64,000 bases of DNA from Comamonas terrigena NBRC 13299 (GTDB taxonomy: Bacteria > Pseudomonadota > Gammaproteobacteria > Burkholderiales > Burkholderiaceae_C): assembly GCF_006740045.1 (NCBI RefSeq), contig NZ_AP019749.1, positions 4,235,001-4,299,000 of the forward strand. The letters run 5' to 3'. Of the stretch, positions 7,718 through 16,299 are shown one piece after another (within the stretch, counting starts at the first letter, position 1; every line of letters begins with the position of its first letter). Below the pieces are notes generated by a model that saw only the letters and a list, made by a program, of their open reading frames with translations, was not told the DNA's origin and did not search any database. A program made the position numbers and the translations under genes.

Positions 7718-8725
7718 ATGAAAGCCATGCACATTGCCGCCCCCGGCGGCCTCGACCACCTGGTCCCCGTGGAACTGCCCGCCGCCGCTGCACCAGCCGC
7801 CGGCGAGATCCAGGTGCGCGTGCACGCCAGCTCGCTCAACTACCACGACCTGCTGGTCGCCAGCCGCCCCGGCGCCACGGCCGAAGGTCGCATCCCCATG
7901 GCCGACGGCGCGGGCATGGTCACCGCCGTGGGCACGGGCGTGACGGAGTTCGCCGTGGGCGATGCCGTGGTCTCCACCTTCTTCCCCCAATGGCTGGCCG
8001 GCCGCCATGTCCCGTCCGACTTCAAGCTGGTGCCCGGCGACGGCGTGGATGGCTTTGCACGCGAATCCGTCACCCTGCCGGCCACCGCCTTCACCCATGC
8101 CCCCCGCGGCTGGAGCCATGAAGAAGCGGCCACGCTGACCACGGCCGGCCTGACGGCCTGGCGCGCCCTGGTGGTGGACGGCGGCCTGCAAGCCGGTCAG
8201 ACCGTGCTGGTGCTGGGCACCGGCGGTGTCTCCATTTTTGCGCTGCAAATGGCCAAGAGCATGGGGGCGCGCGTGATTGCCACCACTTCCAGCCACGCCA
8301 AGGCCGAACAGCTCACGGCCCTGGGCGCCGACGTGGTCATCAACTACAAGGACCAGCCCGAATGGGGCAATGCCGTGCTGGCCGCCACCGGCGGGCGCGG
8401 TGCGGACATCGTGGTGGAAGTGGGCGGCCCCGGCACGCTGCCGCAGTCCATCCGCGCCTGTGCGCCCGGCGGCCACATCGCACTGATCGGTGTGCTCACC
8501 GGCTTTGCCGGCGCCGTGCCCACGGCGGAGATGATGGGCAAGCAGCAAACGCTCAAAGGCCTGATCGTGGGCAGCCGCGAACACCAGCAGGACATGGTGC
8601 GTGCGCTGGAGCAGTTTGCCTGGAAGCCGGTCATCGACAGCCGCTACCCGCTGGAGCAACTGCCCGCCGCCTTTGCCCACCAGCAGACCGGCCAACACTT
8701 CGGCAAGATCGTGGTGCACTACTGA
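7718..8725 (+). CDS. Zinc-type alcohol dehydrogenase / NAD(P)H:quinone oxidoreductase family protein, 335 aa
   Basis: Medium-chain dehydrogenase/reductase. The N-terminal GroES-like domain covers about residues 1-125 (SSLNYHDLLV, GMVTAVGTGV), the Rossmann domain about 130-260 with VLVLGTGGVSIFALQMAKSM and its glycine-rich turn near residue 165. The usual zinc-ligand cysteines of true alcohol dehydrogenases are absent from the catalytic stretch, favouring a zinc-free quinone- or enone-reductase-like activity. The ATG at 7718 has CAAGGATTGCC ahead. Divergent to the HxlR regulator, which supports an electrophile-detoxification role. The electron acceptor cannot be determined from sequence. Confidence 0.87.
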   Translation: MKAMHIAAPGGLDHLVPVELPAAAAPAAGEIQVRVHASSLNYHDLLVASRPGATAEGRIPMADGAGMVTAVGTGVTEFAVGDAVVSTFFPQWLAGRHVPSDFKLVPGDGVDGFARESVTLPATAFTHAPRGWSHEEAATLTTAGLTAWRALVVDGGLQAGQTVLVLGTGGVSIFALQMAKSMGARVIATTSSHAKAEQLTALGADVVINYKDQPEWGNAVLAATGGRGADIVVEVGGPGTLPQSIRACAPGGHIALIGVLTGFAGAVPTAEMMGKQQTLKGLIVGSREHQQDMVRALEQFAWKPVIDSRYPLEQLPAAFAHQQTGQHFGKIVVHY

Positions 8726-9089
8726 TCGGCAGCCCCTCCGGCATCTGCGGCGCGGGCGGCGGGTGCCGGGGTTCAGCCTGCGCTTTCTTTCACGACCTCA
8801 GACAGGGGTGCCCCTCGGCGGCAGGGCACATCCTGGCACGCTGGCCTGCGTGCGTACCTGCACGCATCGGCGCAGCACACCCGGCCGCGGCGCAATTCCG
8901 CACCGCCGTGGCGGCCAGCCTACAACGCTGGTCGCCGGTCCCACGCATAATCCGTTCATCGGCGGGGACTGCGTTCCGCAGACACGGCCCAGGTCGCTCC
9001 GCCCCCGCACACGCTGCATGCCGCAGCCTCCGTCTGGCTACCGGTTAGCCGCTTTTTGACGGGCAGGACCTCCGCCCTGTCCCTGCGCC
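8726..9089. other. Gene-free stretch with one hairpin
   Basis: No reading frame here has a ribosome site or recognisable product. The one structure seen is a perfect 7-bp hairpin, TGCGTGC (8847-8853) with GCACGCA (8860-8866), about 120 bases after the reductase stop; it lacks a T run. A GGGCAGG/CCTGTCC imperfect hairpin lies in the leader immediately before the diguanylate cyclase start. Confidence 0.5.
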
Positions 9090-10658
9090 ATGGACTTACG
9101 CCGCCTCATCCTGGGCCTGACACTGTGCAGCGCCCTCCTGCCGTTTGCCAACACCTTCTACGCGGGCTACACGGTGCAGCGCCAGCAGCTGATCGACACC
9201 ACCCAGGACAGCAACGCCGCCTACGCCCGCAAGCTGGCCAAAAGCACCGACGATTTCCTGCAGTCGGCACTGCAGCAGCTGGCGTACACCGCCAAGCTGC
9301 TGGCCGAGCACATGGAGGATGAGCACCAGTTGATGGAGGAAGCCACGCGCCTGCGCCTGCAGACCCAAAGCTTCAATTCCGTCACCATCTACAACCCGCT
9401 GGGCACGGTGCTGGCCACCTCGCCGGAGACCCTGCAGATCAAGGGCAGGACATTGACCAGCACCGCTGTGCAGGATTCGCTGCGCACGCAGGGCCCGGTG
9501 ATCAGCCAGGCTTTTATGTCCACGGCAGGCAATCTGATCATCTTTCTGTCCCAGCCCATTTTTTCCGCCCAGGGCGATTACCTGGGTGCCGTGGGTGGCA
9601 GCATCTACCTGAAGCAGGAAAGCATGCTGGACAAGCTGCTGGGCGAACATTTCTACGAGGACGGCTCCTACTTGTACGTGGTGGACAAGGCCAAGCGCAT
9701 CATCTACCACCCACAGAGCCAGCGCGTGGGGGATACGGTCACCGGCAACCAAGCCATCGACCAGGCGGTCAGCGGCCACTCGGGGCGCATCGCCATCACC
9801 AACAGCCAGGGCGTGCCCATGCTGGCCGGTTACGCCTTCGTGCCATCCGCGGGCTGGGGCATCGTGGCCCAGCGCCCGCAGAGCGCCACCCTGGCACCGC
9901 TGGATGCGCTGATGCGCACCATGCTCTACAAGACGCTGCCGCTGACCGTGCTGCTGCTGCTGCTGATCTGGTGGGGCGCACGCCGCATCGCCCAGCCGCT
10001 GCGCCAGCTGGCCAATGGCGCCCACACCATGGACCGCCCGGAGACGGCGCAGACCATCCAGTCCGTCCAGTCCTGGTACTACGAAGCGCAGGAGCTGAAG
10101 AAGGCCATGCTGGTCGGCCTGGGCCTGCTGCACAAGAACATCACCAAGCTGCGCCAGGATGTGCACACCGACCCGCTGACCGGCCTGGGCAACCGCCGCC
10201 ACCTGGATACCGCCCTGGCCAGCTTTGCCGCCAACCGCACGCCGTTTGCGGTGCTGGCCATCGACATTGACCACTTCAAGCGGGTGAACGACAGCTTCGG
10301 CCACGACGTGGGCGACACCGTGCTCAAGCACCTGGCCCTGCAGATGCGCGATGTCTCCCGCATCGACGATCTGCCCTGCCGCGTGGGCGGTGAAGAGTTC
10401 GTGATCCTGCTGCCCGGTGCGCCCCGCCACATTGCCGCCCAGGTGGCCGAACGCCTGCGCCTGCTGGTGGAGAGCACCGAGCTGCCCAACGTGGGCCACA
10501 TCACCATCTCGCAGGGCGTCTCCAGCTGGCCCGATGGCAGCAGCGACATGCCCACGGTCTTCAAGCAGGCCGACAACATGCTCTACGCCGCCAAGCGCGC
10601 CGGCCGCAACCGGGTGAAAGTCTTCACGCCGGGCAGGAAAGTGGCGGAGACCGTTTAG
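9090..10658 (+). CDS. Membrane diguanylate cyclase with periplasmic Cache-type sensor, 522 aa
   Basis: Makes cyclic di-GMP from two GTP. Layout: first membrane helix about 5-24, an extracytoplasmic double-Cache-like sensor about 30-275 (SQPIFSAQGDYLGAVGGSIYL, GYAFVPSAGWGIVAQ), second membrane helix about 277-295, a short HAMP-like/coiled linker, and a GGDEF domain about 355-515 starting at DPLTGLGNRRHL. The active site is intact as GGEEF at 433-437. The inhibitory I-site RxxD is present as RIDD at 424-427, exactly five residues before GGEEF, so product inhibition is expected. The ligand of the sensor is unknown. It is a single-gene unit, convergent with the binding-protein gene that follows. 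Confidence 0.93.
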   Translation: MDLRRLILGLTLCSALLPFANTFYAGYTVQRQQLIDTTQDSNAAYARKLAKSTDDFLQSALQQLAYTAKLLAEHMEDEHQLMEEATRLRLQTQSFNSVTIYNPLGTVLATSPETLQIKGRTLTSTAVQDSLRTQGPVISQAFMSTAGNLIIFLSQPIFSAQGDYLGAVGGSIYLKQESMLDKLLGEHFYEDGSYLYVVDKAKRIIYHPQSQRVGDTVTGNQAIDQAVSGHSGRIAITNSQGVPMLAGYAFVPSAGWGIVAQRPQSATLAPLDALMRTMLYKTLPLTVLLLLLIWWGARRIAQPLRQLANGAHTMDRPETAQTIQSVQSWYYEAQELKKAMLVGLGLLHKNITKLRQDVHTDPLTGLGNRRHLDTALASFAANRTPFAVLAIDIDHFKRVNDSFGHDVGDTVLKHLALQMRDVSRIDDLPCRVGGEEFVILLPGAPRHIAAQVAERLRLLVESTELPNVGHITISQGVSSWPDGSSDMPTVFKQADNMLYAAKRAGRNRVKVFTPGRKVAETV

Positions 10659-10722
10659 CTCGCGCGTCCAGGGTGCTGCGGGCTCCCGTACGCAGCGCCT
10701 GCGCCCTGCGGCGGTGTACCTA

Positions 10723-10814
10723 TTGAAAAACGCTTTGCAGCCCTGCCAGATCGGAGCATGCCCTCCCTGGCGCCACCGCCCATCTCTGGCCCGTGGCTGC
10801 AAAGAATTTTTCAA
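10723..10814. repeat. Long-range 20-base inverted repeat in a convergent spacer
   Basis: TTGAAAAACGCTTTGCAGCC (10723-10742) and GGCTGCAAAGAATTTTTCAA (10795-10814) are reverse complements at 18 of 20 positions, with 52 bases between. The arms have an A run on the left outside and a T run on the right outside, so the element could end transcription from both sides, though its loop is far larger than normal. GCCAGA-like bases just inside each arm extend the symmetry. It lies between the diguanylate cyclase (+) and the TctC-like gene (-). Confidence 0.55.
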
Positions 10815-10870
10815 CCATGGCCCAGCGCACGGCTGCACACTCCAGTGCCCATGGCGGCAGGCCTTACCCC

Positions 10871-11869
10871 TCAATCCAGCTGCACACCCGCCCGCTGGAT
10901 GATCTCGCCCCAGCGCCGCGCCTCTTCGCGCGCCTGGGTGTAGAACTGGGTGGGGCTGCCGGCCAGCGCATCCATGCCCAGTTCCTTGAGGCGCAGCGCC
11001 ACGGCGGGGCTGGCCAGGGCGCGGTTCAGCTCGGCATTGAGCCGCTCGACCACCGCCGTGGGAATGCCGGCCGGGCCCAGCACGCCCTGAAAGGCATAGA
11101 CCTCGGCACCGCTTACTCCCGCTTCGGCCAGCGTGGGCACCTGGGGCAGCGCGGCCAGGCGCTGGGCCGAGCCGCTGGCCAGCGGCCGCACCTTGCCGGT
11201 CTGCATCAGCGGCAGGCCGGCGGCCAGGTCCAGAAACATGCATGGCACCTGCCCGCCCATCACATCGGCCACGGCCGGTGCCGCGCCCTTGTAGGGCACA
11301 TGGGTCAGCTGTGCCCCGGTGCGCTGCTTGAACAGCTCCATGGCCAGGTGGTGGGGAGACCCATTGCCCGGTGAGGCGTAATGGATGCCGCCCGGCTGGG
11401 CCTGGGCCCGCTCCAGCAACTGGGCCACCGTCTGCACCGGAAAGGCCGGGTTCACCACCAACACCAGCGGAAAGCGGCTGATGCCGCCGATGTAGCTGAA
11501 GTCCCGGGCCGGCTCAAACGGCAGCTTGCGAAACAGGTGTTCGTTGAAGGCCAGCACGGCGTTGTCGGCGGACATCAGGGTGTAGCCGTCCGCCCGCGCC
11601 GTGGCCACCTGGTGGGCCGCGATATTGGTGGAGGCGCCAGGCTTGTTCTCGATCACGATGGGCTGGCCCAGTGCTGGGCGCATGGCCTCGGCCACGGTGC
11701 GGGCCAGCACATCGGTGCCACCGCCCGGCGGATAGGGCACCAGCCACCGGATGCTCTGGCGCGGCCAGCCGGCGAGGCCGGGGGCAGCGGTCTGCGCCAG
11801 CGCCCGTGTCCCCCAAAGTCCGCCGGCCGCCACCGCTGCGGTGCCGGCCAGCCACTGTCTGCGATCCAT
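10871..11869 (-). CDS. Bug/TctC-family periplasmic substrate-binding protein, 332 aa
   Basis: Extracytoplasmic receptor of the tripartite tricarboxylate transporter type (PF03401), hugely expanded in Burkholderiales; binds carboxylated small molecules. Signal sequence MDRRQWLAGTAAVAAGGLWG ends near ALA-Q at about residue 26 and has a twin-arginine-like RRQWL start. Family landmarks: RWLVPYPPGGGTDVLAR near residue 36, ENKPGASTNIAA, HVPYKGAAPAVADVMGGQV, and PTLAEAGVSGAEVYAFQGVLGPAGIP. The ATG at 11869 has GGAGG six bases ahead. No TctA/TctB membrane genes are nearby, as is usual for orphan Bug proteins. Ligand unknown. Confidence 0.92.
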   Translation of the reverse strand: MDRRQWLAGTAAVAAGGLWGTRALAQTAAPGLAGWPRQSIRWLVPYPPGGGTDVLARTVAEAMRPALGQPIVIENKPGASTNIAAHQVATARADGYTLMSADNAVLAFNEHLFRKLPFEPARDFSYIGGISRFPLVLVVNPAFPVQTVAQLLERAQAQPGGIHYASPGNGSPHHLAMELFKQRTGAQLTHVPYKGAAPAVADVMGGQVPCMFLDLAAGLPLMQTGKVRPLASGSAQRLAALPQVPTLAEAGVSGAEVYAFQGVLGPAGIPTAVVERLNAELNRALASPAVALRLKELGMDALAGSPTQFYTQAREEARRWGEIIQRAGVQLD

Positions 11870-11951
11870 GCTCTGCCTCCTGTGGGCGGCGGAAGCCGCT
11901 CTGGCCTCCATGCTGCCGCAATCCGCGCGGGTCCGTCGCCCGCGCTTGCCG

Positions 11952-13016
11952 CTATTGCGCGGGCGCCTTTTTTACGCCAGAAGTGCCCGCAGCGCCGCCC
12001 GGCGTCCTGCTGCCCCATGCCACCGGCTGCACGTCAAAGCCCTGCGCCGCCAGCAGCGCAGGCAGGCCTTGGGGACCGACCAGGTGCATGGCGCCCACGG
12101 CCACAAACAGGGTGTGGCCGGCACGCAGCTGCTCGGCAACGGCGCGGGCCATGCCCGGGTTGCGGCCGTCGATCAGGCGGGCGTAATCGGCGCGCTCCTC
12201 CGCCGTGTTCAGGCAGTTGCACCACTGCGGATAGCGTTCGAGCTGGCGCACATCGCCATCGGCCCAGGCCTGTACCAGGCGCGCCAGTTGCTGTGGCGCA
12301 TCCGCGCGCTCCAGCTGGCGCAAGCCGCTGTCCACGCTGCGCTGCACCTCGGCCGGGTCGTCGGACACCAGCTCACGCAGCTGTGTTTCCGGGGTTTCCA
12401 GCCCGATCACCGGCTTGCCCTGGGCATGGGCCGCACCGGCCAGCACCAGGTCCACCCCCAGCTGCGGATCCAGCCCCTGATGGCGCCCCACCATGGTCAG
12501 CAGCGTCACCAGCTGGGCCTCAGGCCGCAGCGGGGCCAGGGCCTCGGGCATGCAGGCGGCCTGCAACTGGCGGTCCAGGCGTTGCTGCAGCGCCGGCGGC
12601 AGCGGCGGTGCCCCCTTGCGAGCGCGCAGGCCTTCGGTCAAGGCCTGGAGCACGGCCGGGTCCAGCAGATTCAGTTCCAGCGCCAGGCGGTCCACGCCCA
12701 TCAGCGCCCGGATGGTGCGGGGTCCGGGCATCATCCATTCGAGCTTGTTGACGTGGATGGTGCCGTACAGCCAGCTGGTGCGGCCGCCATGCTCCAGCTT
12801 CCAGAGCATGCCGCGGTCGCGCGCATGGCGCTGCAACAGCACCAGCTCCTGCTGGCTGGGCGCCACCAGCGTGGGCGGGCAGCCCTGCGCCGCAGGGGCC
12901 GGTTTGCCGGACGGGGGCGCTGCAGCCTGTGCCAGCCCCCAGCCTGCGCCCCATGCCAGCAGCGCGGCCGCCATGCGGCGCTTCCAGGGAGACCGCATCG
13001 GGTTGCCGTGCTGCAT
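11952..13016 (-). CDS. TraB/GumN family protein, secreted, 354 aa
   Basis: Member of the TraB/GumN family (PF01963), proposed to be metal-dependent hydrolases related to the Tiki proteases. Landmarks: a signal peptide ending around residue 25 (ALLAWGAGWGLAQA), LWKLEHGGRTSWLYGTIHVNK with the GTIH motif near residue 70, ALELNLLDPA, and near the C-terminus the LFVAVGAMHLVGPQGLPALLAAQGF block with the conserved GxxH. The start at 13016 has AAAGGA about 12 bases ahead; other in-frame starts are possible. It follows the FAH-family gene on the same strand after 22 bases, so the two probably share a transcript. A link between their roles is not evident. Confidence 0.88.
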   Translation of the reverse strand: MQHGNPMRSPWKRRMAAALLAWGAGWGLAQAAAPPSGKPAPAAQGCPPTLVAPSQQELVLLQRHARDRGMLWKLEHGGRTSWLYGTIHVNKLEWMMPGPRTIRALMGVDRLALELNLLDPAVLQALTEGLRARKGAPPLPPALQQRLDRQLQAACMPEALAPLRPEAQLVTLLTMVGRHQGLDPQLGVDLVLAGAAHAQGKPVIGLETPETQLRELVSDDPAEVQRSVDSGLRQLERADAPQQLARLVQAWADGDVRQLERYPQWCNCLNTAEERADYARLIDGRNPGMARAVAEQLRAGHTLFVAVGAMHLVGPQGLPALLAAQGFDVQPVAWGSRTPGGAAGTSGVKKAPAQ

Positions 13017-13038
13017 GCGCTGTTGGTTCCTTTCTGGC

Positions 13039-14088
13039 TTATTCGTCATCGGCACCATCACCCCGATCGGCACCGGGCGGCACCACGTTCTGGTCGATGG
13101 CACCAAACAGGCTGGCCCCGTCCTTGCCCTTCATCTCGATGCGGATGGTGTCGCCAAACTTCATGAATTCGGTCTGCGGCGCCCCGTCCTGGATGGTTTC
13201 GATGCAGCGCTTCTCGGCAATGCAGCTATAGCCCTTGGGCCATTCCATGCGCTTGGCCTTGCCCTTGCCGGTTTCCACCCCGGGGTTGCTGACCGTGCCG
13301 CTGCCGATGATGGAGCCGGCCCGCACATTGCGCGTCTTGCAGATGTGGGCAATCAGCTGGCCGAAGTGGAAGGTCATGTCCTCACCGGCATCGCACATGC
13401 CCACCTTGCGGCCGTTCCAGGTGGATTGCAGCGTCAGGTGCAGGCGGCCGTTCTTCCAGCTGTCGCCCAGCTCGTCCAGCGTCACCGCCACCGGGCTGAA
13501 GGCCGTGGCCGGCTTGGCCTGGAAGAAACCGAAACCCTTGGCCAGCTCGTTGGGAATGAGGTTGCGCAAGCTGACATCGTTGGCCAGCATCACCAGGCGG
13601 ATACCGTCCAGCGCCTGGGCCGGCGTGCTGCCCATGGGCACATCGGTGGTGACCACGGCGATTTCGGCTTCGAAGTCGATGCCCATGGCCTCGCTGGGCA
13701 CCACGATGTCGTCGCACGGGCCGATGAAATCATCGCTGCCGCCCTGGTACATCAGCGGGTCGGTGTAGAAGTTGGCCGGCACCTCCGCATTGCGCGCCTT
13801 GCGCACCAGCTCCACATGGTTGATGTAGGCCGAGCCGTCGGCCCACTGGTAGGCGCGCGGCAGCGGCGCCATGCACTGCTGCGGGTCGAAAGGGAAGGCA
13901 TGCGGGGCCTTGCCGTGGTTGAGCTGGTGGTAGAGGTCCTGCAGCTGCGGGGCCAGAAAAGCCCAGTCATCGAGCACCTGCTGCATCCGGCTGGCGATGC
14001 CAGTCGCATAATGGGCCAGCCGCAGATCGCGCGAGACGACGACCAGTTGGCCGTCACGGGAACCATCTTTGTAGGTGGCGAGTTTCAT
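13039..14088 (-). CDS. Fumarylacetoacetate-hydrolase family enzyme, 349 aa
   Basis: FAH-superfamily hydrolase (PF01557) with an N-terminal extension domain, as in fumarylacetoacetase-like proteins of Burkholderiales. Catalytic and metal features: E/D cluster in MGIDFEAEIAVVTTDVPMG near residue 138, MLANDVSLRN near 170, KGFGFFQAKPATAFSPVAVT near 185, and IGSGTVSNPG near 260. The family cleaves C-C bonds of acyl-pyruvate-like acids in aromatic amino acid or aromatic ring degradation. The divergent IclR regulator 57-87 bases away is the usual partner of such catabolic genes. Exact substrate is inference only. Confidence 0.9.
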   Translation of the reverse strand: MKLATYKDGSRDGQLVVVSRDLRLAHYATGIASRMQQVLDDWAFLAPQLQDLYHQLNHGKAPHAFPFDPQQCMAPLPRAYQWADGSAYINHVELVRKARNAEVPANFYTDPLMYQGGSDDFIGPCDDIVVPSEAMGIDFEAEIAVVTTDVPMGSTPAQALDGIRLVMLANDVSLRNLIPNELAKGFGFFQAKPATAFSPVAVTLDELGDSWKNGRLHLTLQSTWNGRKVGMCDAGEDMTFHFGQLIAHICKTRNVRAGSIIGSGTVSNPGVETGKGKAKRMEWPKGYSCIAEKRCIETIQDGAPQTEFMKFGDTIRIEMKGKDGASLFGAIDQNVVPPGADRGDGADDE

Positions 14089-14107
14089 TGGCCTGTGCCT
14101 CCATGCC

Positions 14108-14126
14108 GCAGACCGCTGCGGTCTGC
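14108..14126. promoter_or_regulatory. 19-base perfect palindrome in the FAH/IclR divergent promoter
   Basis: GCAGACCGCTGCGGTCTGC: two 9-base arms around a single T with no mismatch. It is 20 bases upstream of the FAH-family start and 20-50 bases upstream of the IclR start, so binding would cover both promoters. IclR dimers use palindromes of about this size; autoregulation and control of the hydrolase are inferred. Confidence 0.55.
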
Positions 14127-14145
14127 CAGAATTACATTCAGTGAA

Positions 14146-14991
14146 ATGGATTTAACTAAACAAAATTCTAGTGCAATGGACAAGGAACGCGCGGGCATCC
14201 AATCGGTGGAAGTGGGCTTCACCCTGCTGCAGGCACTGGCCGGCGCAGGGCGCGCGCTGATGCTCAAGGACCTGGCAGGCACCGCTGGCATGAGTGCCGC
14301 CAAGGCCCACCGCTACCTGGTGAGCTTTTTGCGCCTGGACCTGGTGGTGCAGGACGCACGCGGCCGCTACGACCTGGGCCCGGCCGCCCTGCACCTGGGC
14401 CTGGCTACGCTGCAGCGCCAGGACCCGGTGCGCCTGGCCCGCGAACGCCTGCCGGCACTGCAGGCGCAGATTCCGCACACGCTGGCCCTGGCCGTCTGGG
14501 GCAACCGCGGCCCCACCCTGGTGCACTGGGAACCCAGCCCCCAGGCTGTGGTGGCCCATCTGCGCCTGGGCGATGTGATGCCCTTGCTCAGCTCTGCCAC
14601 CGGCCGCTGCTTTGCCGCCTGGATGCCGCCGGCACTCACCGCGCCGCTGCTGGCCGCTGAACTGCTGCAGGCCGGCAGCAGCGCACGCAGCGACCTCCCC
14701 CGCACCGATGCCGCACTGCAGCAGTTGCTGGCTGGCATACGCCAGCAGGGCTGCGCCCGCGTGATCGACACCCTGCTGCCGGGCACTGCGGCGTTCTGCG
14801 CCCCGGTGTTCAACGCCAGCGGCCACCTGGCACTGGGCATTCTCAGCCTGGGAGCGACGGCCGGTTTCGACACCGCCTGGGGCGGCAGCGTGCACACCCC
14901 GCTGCAGTCCATGGCGCAGCAGCTGTCGCACGACCTCGGCCACCGCGCCATGGTGTCGCCCGTGCAGCCCACGCCCACGGCGGCCGGTTGA
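14146..14991 (+). CDS. IclR-family transcriptional regulator, 281 aa (or 271 aa)
   Basis: An N-terminal winged helix-turn-helix is seen around GIQSVEVGFTLLQALA to AAKAHRYLVSFLRLDLVVQ (residues 18-80), followed by the IclR effector domain with RLGDVMPLLSSATGRCFAAWMP (about residue 143 on) and a C-terminal GHLALGILSLGAT stretch. Two ATG codons are possible, 14146 and 14176; neither has a clear ribosome site, and family members often start at the second (MDKERAGIQ). The start region is notably AT-rich (tttaactaaacaaaattcta). Divergent from the FAH-family gene, with a perfect palindrome between them. It ends just before the DUF3108 gene, 11 bases apart. Confidence 0.9.
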   Translation: MDLTKQNSSAMDKERAGIQSVEVGFTLLQALAGAGRALMLKDLAGTAGMSAAKAHRYLVSFLRLDLVVQDARGRYDLGPAALHLGLATLQRQDPVRLARERLPALQAQIPHTLALAVWGNRGPTLVHWEPSPQAVVAHLRLGDVMPLLSSATGRCFAAWMPPALTAPLLAAELLQAGSSARSDLPRTDAALQQLLAGIRQQGCARVIDTLLPGTAAFCAPVFNASGHLALGILSLGATAGFDTAWGGSVHTPLQSMAQQLSHDLGHRAMVSPVQPTPTAAG

Positions 14992-15002
14992 AAGGTCCGA
15001 GC

Positions 15003-16145
15003 ATGCGCCGCCGCATCCTGGTGATTCTGCTGCTGACCGTGGTGGTGGGCGCCGCCCACTGGTGGCTGCTAAACGATCTGCCCTGGGGACAGACCACCGC
15101 CAAAGCCCCTACAACCGACACTGCGCCGGTGTTTGACACCCGCAGCATTGCGCCGCCCCCGCCTCCACCACCTCCGCCGCCCCCCAAGCCCGCCCCGGCA
15201 CCCAAGCCACGCCCTCCGGCGCCAGCCCCCCAGCCCGCTCCACCGCCTGCGCCGGAACCCGTACCGGAGCCTGTGGCAGCGCCCGAACCGACGCCGGACG
15301 CCATGCCGGAGCCTGCGGGGAACAATGCCGCCGCCGGAGCCGCGCCGGTGCCTGCCGAAGCCGCACCGTCCACCACGCCCGCGCCAGCGGACGACGAAGA
15401 CGACGAGGACAGCGCAAGCTCCCCGCCGGGCAATGCCAATGCCCCGCCCCAGGGCATCAGCCTGCGCGCCGCCCCCGGCCAGCCACGGCAGACCGATCTG
15501 GCCTACCAGGCGCCACCGGCCCAACAGCTGGTGTTCCAGGTACAGGGCCAGGTCAAGGGCTTCAGCTACAGCGCCAGCGCCAGGCTGCGGTGGCAGCCCC
15601 AAGGCCCGTCCTACCAGGCCAGCCAGGAGATCAGTGCCTTCCTGCTGGGCACACGCTCCCAGGCCAGCCGCGGGCAGATCACCGCCAGCGGCCTGCAACC
15701 CGACCGCTTCGAAGACCGGGCGCGCAAAAAGCTGCGTGCAGCCAGCATGGACTGGGTCGCCGGCCTGGCACGTTTCGAGCCCGAGGCCCCGCTGGCCCGC
15801 ATCGCCCCCGGCACGCAGGACCGGCTCAGCGTGTTCCTGCAGCTGGCCGGCCTGCTGGCCGCCGCACCACAGCGCTACCCCGCCGGCGCTGAAATCACCC
15901 TGCCCACGGCCAGTACCAAGGCCGTGGAGCCCTGGACCTTCCAGATGCACGGCGCCGAGCCACTGGAGCTGCCGGGCGGCGCGCTGGACACGCTGCGCCT
16001 TGAACGCCTGCCGCGCAACGGCCGCGACCAGAAAGCCGAGCTCTGGTTGGCCCCGGCACTGGGCTATCTGCCGGTGCGCATCCGGTTGAGCGAAAGCAAC
16101 GGCGACTACGCGGACCTGCGGCTGCAATCCCACAGCAGCCCTTGA
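15003..16145 (+). CDS. DUF3108 protein with long proline-rich linker, 380 aa
   Basis: N-terminal membrane anchor (RRRILVILLLTVVVGAAHWWL, residues 2-22), then a low-complexity region rich in proline, alanine and glutamate (about residues 50-150) beginning with eleven consecutive prolines, an acidic patch (DDEDDED), and a globular C-terminal DUF3108 domain (about 165-380: YQAPPAQQLVFQVQGQVKGF and LWLAPALGYLPVRIRLSESNGD). The layout resembles TonB-like periplasm-spanning proteins, but no TonB C-terminal domain is present. Start at 15003 follows AAAGGTCCGAGC; a TTG at 14988 overlapping the IclR stop codon is an alternative. Function unknown; envelope-spanning role is inferred. Confidence 0.82.
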   Translation: MRRRILVILLLTVVVGAAHWWLLNDLPWGQTTAKAPTTDTAPVFDTRSIAPPPPPPPPPPPKPAPAPKPRPPAPAPQPAPPPAPEPVPEPVAAPEPTPDAMPEPAGNNAAAGAAPVPAEAAPSTTPAPADDEDDEDSASSPPGNANAPPQGISLRAAPGQPRQTDLAYQAPPAQQLVFQVQGQVKGFSYSASARLRWQPQGPSYQASQEISAFLLGTRSQASRGQITASGLQPDRFEDRARKKLRAASMDWVAGLARFEPEAPLARIAPGTQDRLSVFLQLAGLLAAAPQRYPAGAEITLPTASTKAVEPWTFQMHGAEPLELPGGALDTLRLERLPRNGRDQKAELWLAPALGYLPVRIRLSESNGDYADLRLQSHSSP

Positions 16146-16299
16146 ATACCGCCCACAAGGGTGTTGTGCAAGCATCCTGCGCACCAGGGCATTTCCATGG
16201 AATACTGGGACTGTGACGACCGGACCAAGGGACTCCCCCTTGAAACCGCCGCCACGGCGGCCATCTAGAGCCTGCAACAGGCAACAGGAGGTGCTATTT

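Noticed and set aside
8726..9089. Small genes in the spacer before the diguanylate cyclase
   Set aside because: Short frames exist on both strands, but none has a ribosome site, typical codon use or a recognisable product.
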